A DNA stretch of 64,000 bases from Chrysaora quinquecirrha (lineage: Eukaryota > Cnidaria > Scyphozoa > Semaeostomeae > Pelagiidae): positions 1,486,532 to 1,550,531 of the forward strand of contig JACTAT010000045.1 in NCBI GenBank assembly GCA_014526335.1, given 5' to 3'. Below are positions 59,689 to 64,000 of the stretch, one piece after another. The notes under the pieces were generated by a model, which ran no database searches, had not been told where the DNA came from, and saw only the letters and a program-made list of their open reading frames with translations. Both the position numbers and the translations under genes were made by a program. Within the stretch, counting starts at the first letter, position 1, and the number at the start of each line of letters is the position of its first letter.

Positions 59689-60172
59689 ATGTTAAATTCA
59701 ATTAACGAGACAGAAAATGAAGTTGGTGATTTACATGATGCCTCTATCTATTTGAAAACTATTAGAGAATATACCAATCGATTAACAATTAGTATAATAA
59801 AAGAAGCGCATTCCTTTATCATATATGAAAACTATGGCGAATTTGCGCAAAACCCTCGAATAACATATTTCAATGAAGAATGCTTTGAATATTGTAAACC
59901 TGAAGATATTGAGAAAGAACTTGCTAAACTCTTAGATGATAGAAGTATTCAACCTCATGAATTTCTGCGAAAGTTTTTTACAAATACATCCTTTTCCGGA
60001 TGGTAATGGTAGACTGGCGAAACTCTTGTATTGTTTTCTGTCTAATAAATGTATAATATGGGAAGATCAAGAAAAGTATATTAAGGCTTTAAGAAAATCT
60101 GATAAAAGTTTACAAGAATATCTAAGTCATCTCAAATCTCTTATAAATACAATGCATGCACCTAGTAATTAA
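59689..60172 (+). pseudogene. Fic-domain protein, one frame change
   Basis: Fic proteins transfer AMP or related groups from nucleotides to target proteins. The first frame (59689-60006) has the family's upstream part, including IKEAHSF and a GEF loop; the second (to 60172) has the active-site motif HPFPDGNGRLAK with the catalytic His and the phosphate-binding GNGR. The last arginine of the usual motif is lysine. The frame changes by one at or just before a six-T run at 59974-59979, either a real mutation or a homopolymer error in the assembly. Two bases separate its stop from the next start at 60175. Fic domains occur in toxins and in regulators; nothing here says which. Confidence 0.75.
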
Positions 60173-60174
60173 AG

Positions 60175-60468
60175 ATGGGTAAGCGTAAGAGGCAGGATAG
60201 AAAGAAACAGCGTACAAAGCGACGACGCATAAAGAGAATTAGAGGTAAAGGTCTTTTTAAAAACCTACAAAATTGGATTGTCAAAACAGCGATTGGCATT
60301 ATACCATTACCAGGCTTACAGCACGAATTGAAACCAAGAATTAGGAAAAAGGGGTGGAAAAAAGATAAACCCTTACAATTTATCCCTAGAGAAGTCTGGA
60401 GAGCTGCTGGGGTATCAAAGAAAATGCTGAATAAATTCGCATATGCTAAAAAATCCGATTTCAAATAA
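60175..60468 (+). CDS. Basic protein with amphipathic GLF helix
   Basis: An intact 97-residue protein. Its N-terminal 20 residues are arginine/lysine-rich (RKKQRTKRRRIKRIRGKG), followed by GLFKNLQNWIVKTAIGIIPL, the same signature as the 44-residue protein at 3991, then a basic tail. The character is that of a capsid-interior DNA-binding or membrane-lytic protein of adenovirus/Polinton-like viruses. Its stop overlaps the next start as TAATG. Confidence 0.6.
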   Translation: MGKRKRQDRKKQRTKRRRIKRIRGKGLFKNLQNWIVKTAIGIIPLPGLQHELKPRIRKKGWKKDKPLQFIPREVWRAAGVSKKMLNKFAYAKKSDFK

Positions 60469-60881
60469 TGGCATCACTAGCAGGAACTATTATTGCTTCA
60501 ATGATTATTGATGATATGTTAAAAAATGATGGCGGACAGGAAGCAATCGAGTTGATGAGAGGTGGTTATAAAAGGAAGACGGCATTAGAAAATGCTAGAA
60601 AGATGGGGTCCGCATTAGCGCGAGCAGCAGTTAGACAAGCAATTAAGCAAGGAGGAAGAGCAGTGACTAGAAATATTAGCAAACAAGCCGTAAAGAAATT
60701 CGCATTAAAAGGAGCAAAAGCAGCTGCAAAAGGCGGTGCCATAGCTGCAACTGGTTTAGGTGTTGAGACTGGTTTAAGAAAATTAGCCGGTGGAGGTGTG
60801 AGAAGAAAGCGTAGAAAGCGACTTAATGGTGGTAGGAAAACAACCAGAAAACATAGACGAAAGAAGAGAAAAATTCGCTAA
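60468..60881 (+). CDS. Alanine/glycine-rich basic protein, possible core protein
   Basis: An intact 137-residue protein starting in the TAATG overlap with the previous gene. An N-terminal hydrophobic stretch (SLAGTIIASMIIDDML), a middle of Ala/Lys/Gly helices (KGAKAAAKGGAIAATG) and an extremely basic C-terminus (RRKRRKRLNGGRKTTRKHRR). It resembles nucleoprotein-like core proteins in composition. The name is from composition and context only. Confidence 0.5.
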   Translation: MASLAGTIIASMIIDDMLKNDGGQEAIELMRGGYKRKTALENARKMGSALARAAVRQAIKQGGRAVTRNISKQAVKKFALKGAKAAAKGGAIAATGLGVETGLRKLAGGGVRRKRRKRLNGGRKTTRKHRRKKRKIR

Positions 60882-60927
60882 TCTGATTTTCAAAAAATGA
60901 CGTAATAATCCAACAATCTGGGTAACT

Positions 60928-61148
60928 AGAACTTTCCAGAAAGTTCCATTCCAGAACTTTCCAGAATGTTCCACAAGATTCTAGAAGCGAGAAATCCTGC
61001 AATCTGATTGGTTGGAATTTTCCAGAAGTTTCCAGAAAGTTCCACAAGATTCTAGAAACGAGAAATCCTGCAATCTGATTGGTTAATAATTCGAACGTCA
61101 CGTTCGATCAAACTATAAAATCGATGCGCAAAATCAAATCAGTTCAGT
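60928..61148 (+). promoter_or_regulatory. Promoter with clustered heat-shock elements, CCAAT and TATA
   Basis: Heat-shock elements in alternating nGAAn/nTTCn pentamers: four perfect units at 60928-60947, four at 60953-60972 extended in register to 60987, and six at 61014-61043 extended in register to 61058. CCAAT boxes (GATTGG) are at about 61006 and 61077, a palindrome TCGAACG/CGTTCGA at 61091-61107, a TATAAAA at 61114-61120 and TCAGT initiator-like words at 61139-61148, 25-32 bases after the TATA box. The layout reads as a strong heat-inducible promoter facing right. Confidence 0.75.
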
Positions 61149-61203
61149 TGTAACAAGTCGTCGTAGAGTGCGGAGGTTAAAAAATCACTGGACTTCTGTT
61201 GCA

Positions 61204-61482
61204 ATGGCGGTGGCAGCTTTGACCTTCGTTCGTGGAGAGTTCAGCAGTAGAAGCGTCGGGGGGAAAGAGTTTAATTCGTTCGCTGACAAAATGGAAGTTT
61301 CATCAAATTTTGACACATGGAAATACATAACATGCACTGTTTATTTACGGATGAATTTTGTTAATTTTATGTTTATGCTGAACTGCATCAGTGTTAGCGT
61401 TTGGCCTAGAATAATAAGGCCGACCACTTTTGTCTTTGAGATTAGGCCAAATAAAGGTATGTTTAGCAATTCTTCATTTTGA
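61204..61482 (+). CDS. Short unidentified frame behind the HSE promoter
   Basis: First ATG after the putative start site (about 60 bases of leader). It encodes AVAALTFVRGEFSSRSVGG and a further 70 residues without recognisable domain. Possibly the first part of a truncated gene whose remainder was replaced by the retroelement relic to the right. Confidence 0.3.
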   Translation: MAVAALTFVRGEFSSRSVGGKEFNSFADKMEVSSNFDTWKYITCTVYLRMNFVNFMFMLNCISVSVWPRIIRPTTFVFEIRPNKGMFSNSSF

Positions 61483-61775
61483 AGACCAGCATAATCAAAG
61501 AAATCCATATTTACTGGATCATTTAAGCATGATATCAGGATTTTTTTGAAGACTTAACTGATTTCACTTATCATGTTAACTCCTAAGGTTGGAGAAATAT
61601 TAGAGAGGGTAAAGTAATCCACATCAGCAATCTTGGAAAAAAACATCAGCTGATGAGTTATGACAAACACTTGAGGAGCATCCAGGAATAAACTCAGTTG
61701 GGAAAGTCATCAACAAAGAAGGAGATTATTACATTGCGCCTTTAAAGAAGAGAATAAACTTTTAACTGCCAGTCA

Positions 61776-62620
61776 CTATTTGCTGTCTGTTATTGATGTT
61801 ATACTGAATCCTTTTGTTTCTGCTGGGGGCCAGCATTCAGAACAAAGCCAGTATCCTTCATCAGAGTTTTTCCAGTGCATCATTGAGTCATCATCACATT
61901 GTGGGTGGTATTTCTTGCTGCAAAGACTGCAGCACAAGAACTCATCTGGATCAGAAGGGTCATTTGCCATGCAGCATTTGCAGTAGATGCGGAAAGACTC
62001 AATCCTACCCATTGCTGGTGATCTGTATCCTTGCACAGGAAACAGTCTCATTTCTGATTTTTCAAGACATTCTAAGAGATGGCAGTGAATTGAGCTTTTG
62101 TCAAAAATCAAGTGTCTAGGATCTTGTCCATAGCAGAGAGAAGTTGCAAATGCAATGGCAAAAACACCACAGCTTGTGAGATCTCCTTGAATTGACACAT
62201 CTTAATGTCTCAGAAGGATGCATGATGAGCCCAGCAATTATCTTCTTCATGGCCGATGGAACAATTCAAGCTATCGTAAATACTGACTGCTCCTGTCTCC
62301 CCTGCTGCAATATTTGAAAGAGTATTTTAACCTGGATCACCCTTGTGCAGAATCTGAATAAACTCTCCTTCAACCATTGCCACCCTGTTGCTTTCAATAA
62401 CTATTGTGTCCTGCAACCCAGAGAAAGAGGTAAACTGATCTTTCAGGAGTTCTTGTGATGCATTAATGATATTGCCAGTTATCCATCTATCTGTAGAATG
62501 GAGAATAGCTTGACACGCAGTGCAGACGTTTTTTTCCACTCCTTGTTGCTTTGTTTGACAGATCTGACAATTTGTCAGTCCAGGATTGGATTCTATGTCT
62601 CCTCCTAGTAGAATGAGCAT
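61776..62620 (-). pseudogene. 2A-like leader, Ulp1-like protease, PHD finger (retroelement)
   Basis: From 62620 leftward: LLGGDIESNPGL, a 2A-like motif whose final proline is leucine; a small Cys-rich segment (CQICQTKQQ, CTACQ); VEGEFIQILHKGD; then, after a frame break near 62330, a domain with SCGVFAIAFATSLCYGQDPR, the active-site region of a Ulp1/C48-type protease; then a PHD-like finger with CKCCMAN, LCCSLCSKKYHPQC and WLCSEC. This set is familiar from transposable elements of marine invertebrates. The segment expected to hold the catalytic histidine is broken. It is a fragment without reverse transcriptase nearby. Confidence 0.65.
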
Positions 62621-62639
62621 GAGAAAGAAACTTTTTATT

Positions 62640-63046
62640 TTCCCACCATTTTTGTTGGCCTAGATTCTTTAATCAGCTTTTTGTTTTTTGAGACAGATTT
62701 CCACAATCGAAGATTGTTTTCTTGAACAGATTTCGCATTCCCCTCAAACCCTGTTTGTGTTATCAAGAGCCTCGCTTACATTTCAGGGGGAGAAGGGGGA
62801 ACTACCCAGTCTTTCTCAAGCACTGAAAGTCCTAAACAGGATGCAAAAAAACAACGAGTACACCTCACCCTTTCTCAAGCGATGAGTGTGTAAACTGAAG
62901 TATCAAAATGATACGGATTAAAGTGTCTAAAGTGAAGTATCAAAATAATAGGGATTAATTTCTTTCTTTGTCTGTTTTTTTTTATTCTCTATTCATTTAA
63001 AATTTTTTTTGTTTTCCTTTCAGATTTTCATCATTAAGATAACCAG
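62640..63046. other. No gene recognised
   Basis: Short frames only. It contains a local duplication of TAAAGTGAAGTATCAAAAT-like text at about 62890-62955 and ends in a polypyrimidine-CAG (TTCCTTTCAG) that could be a splice acceptor for the next remnant. Confidence 0.35.
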
Positions 63047-63440
63047 ATGTCCTGCTTGACTAAGAAAATTTATTCTGTCATTGAAAAAATCAAACTTGGC
63101 TATAAACTCATAAAAAAACAAGTGGGATTTCCTTGTCACATTTGTGAAAAAAATGCAAATGAAAATCAAAATGCAGTTTTTTTGCTGAGTAGAATAGGTG
63201 GATTCATATTAAATGCAACAATACTTCTAAGGTTGAATATGAAATCCTTCAAAGCCAACCTGACAACAACGAATGGATTTGTTTCAAATTCATAATTATT
63301 AATAACTCTTCTTCAATACTATTCACCCTGGAATCCGACGAAGTCCTCTTGGGACTAAATGGTATCAGCCTACCATCTTTTGTTGATAATTTTCCATCAT
63401 TTGAAATCTCATCACAGTTTCAAATTTTTTTCCGTATATA
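63047..63440 (+). pseudogene. PHD-like zinc-finger fragment of a retroelement
   Basis: First frame: FPCHICEKNANENQNAVF; after a frame change near 63180 the second frame reads RWIHIKCNNTSKVEYEILQ and NNEWICFKF. Together these are the two halves of the CxxC / W-H-x-x-C / W-x-C zinc finger found at the start of many invertebrate retrotransposon proteins. Several cysteines are lost. Confidence 0.45.
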
Positions 63441-63559
63441 AGAAGCCTTCCTCTTCATTTTGGTGAACAAAACAAAAGAAGAATGGATAACACATTACAA
63501 CAATAAGTTGAAACAATACAAAGACAGAATTGAAGAAGATTAATAAGAAAGGGAAAGAT

Positions 63560-64000
63560 TGTAATGGTAAACCTGTCTGTTCAGTTCAATTTTGCCAGCT
63601 CTGTGAGATGCATCAATAGAAAGAGAGAAGTTTGCTCTACACATCAGTCTTTGCTTTTTATGGGGCAAGCCTGCATCTTTTAGAAAATTCTTAATTACAC
63701 AAGACCCTTCCACTCATGCAGTCGAATCAAGTGTTTTATCTTCTTCTATTTTAGGTGCCATAAAGTAGCAAAACAATTACTTGTATAAGGAATTTTGCCA
63801 GTTCTGTGAGACACATAAATAGATATAGAGAAGCTAATTCGACTCTACAACTCCATATAATTTTTTTTCCGGGGCAGTCTTGTATTTTTTTAAAATATTA
63901 TTTCTTTACAACAACACAGACCATGTCATGCAGTTGAGTTTTGCTAGTTTATGTAAGAAACATCAGTTGATAGAGGTAAAGCTTGCTCTACAACCTTATC
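63560..64000. repeat. Diverged monomers of the 52-55 kb satellite
   Basis: About two monomers with the diagnostic words AGAGAAGTTTGCTCTAC, GGGGCAAGCCTGCAT, TTTTAGAAAATTC and ATCTTCTTCTATTTTAGGTG. They continue past the window edge. Differences are many, so this is an older part of the array or a separate block. Confidence 0.8.

Noticed and set aside
59974..59979. Programmed ribosomal frameshift in the Fic gene
   Set aside because: The required shift direction does not fit a minus-one slippery site and no supporting downstream structure was identified; an indel in a T run is simpler.

Overview
This is nuclear DNA of an animal, most likely an aquatic invertebrate. The anchor is an intact four-exon host gene, POLR2D (RNA polymerase II subunit RPB4; exons at 26378-26449, 28480-28658, 29400-29495 and 30360-30438), with GT-AG introns and a polyadenylation signal. 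Almost everything else is mobile or viral DNA: Helitron-like Rep-helicase genes, a Polinton, R2 retrotransposons in a decayed 28S rRNA gene, hAT-like and DUF6729-like transposase relics, MITEs, tRNA-derived SINEs, foldback elements and satellite arrays. I could not assign the species; the R2, Polinton, 2A-like and SINE content would suit a cnidarian, an ambulacrarian, a mollusc or similar.

Layout. 1-5236: a Rep/Pif1-helicase gene and a companion gene (ORF2) on the plus strand, converging on a minus-strand capsid-type module (small basic amphipathic protein, adenain-like protease, capsid C-terminus). 5308-6420: tandem SINE and a third Rep fragment. About 6600-13350: 28S pseudogene interrupted at the canonical R2 site by two R2 copies. 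14864-16860: transposase relic. 17432-24808: decayed Polinton with PolB, protease, major capsid, penton, integrase, a small basic protein and packaging ATPase. 26378-30438: POLR2D. 30600-38460: MITEs, a hexanucleotide array and a 500-N assembly gap. 38990-41550: hAT-like relic. 42660-52110: second Rep-helicase plus ORF2, split by a 5.2-kb nest of two foldback elements and a MITE. 52265-55249: higher-order satellite. 55250-58330: 184-bp tandem repeats around an exonuclease-like exon. 58330-61482: compact gene cluster (spliced RING, Fic, two basic proteins) followed by a promoter rich in heat-shock elements. 61776-62620: 2A/Ulp1/PHD retroelement relic. 63560-64000: the satellite again.

How the parts relate. 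The left element has the architecture of the Polinton in the same window (replication gene converging on a morphogenesis block), but a Helitron-like HUH Rep-helicase stands where PolB would be. ORF2 and the basic capsid-side gene overlap tail to tail by four bases, which argues that this is one compact element. The basic protein of that block shares a signature with a gene at 60175, so the right-hand RING/Fic cluster probably belongs to the same wider viral group. These two loci are the best candidates for an undescribed system.

Limits: all identifications come from reading motifs and comparing copies inside the window. No database search was run. Most mobile genes carry stops or frame changes and are annotated as pseudogenes.
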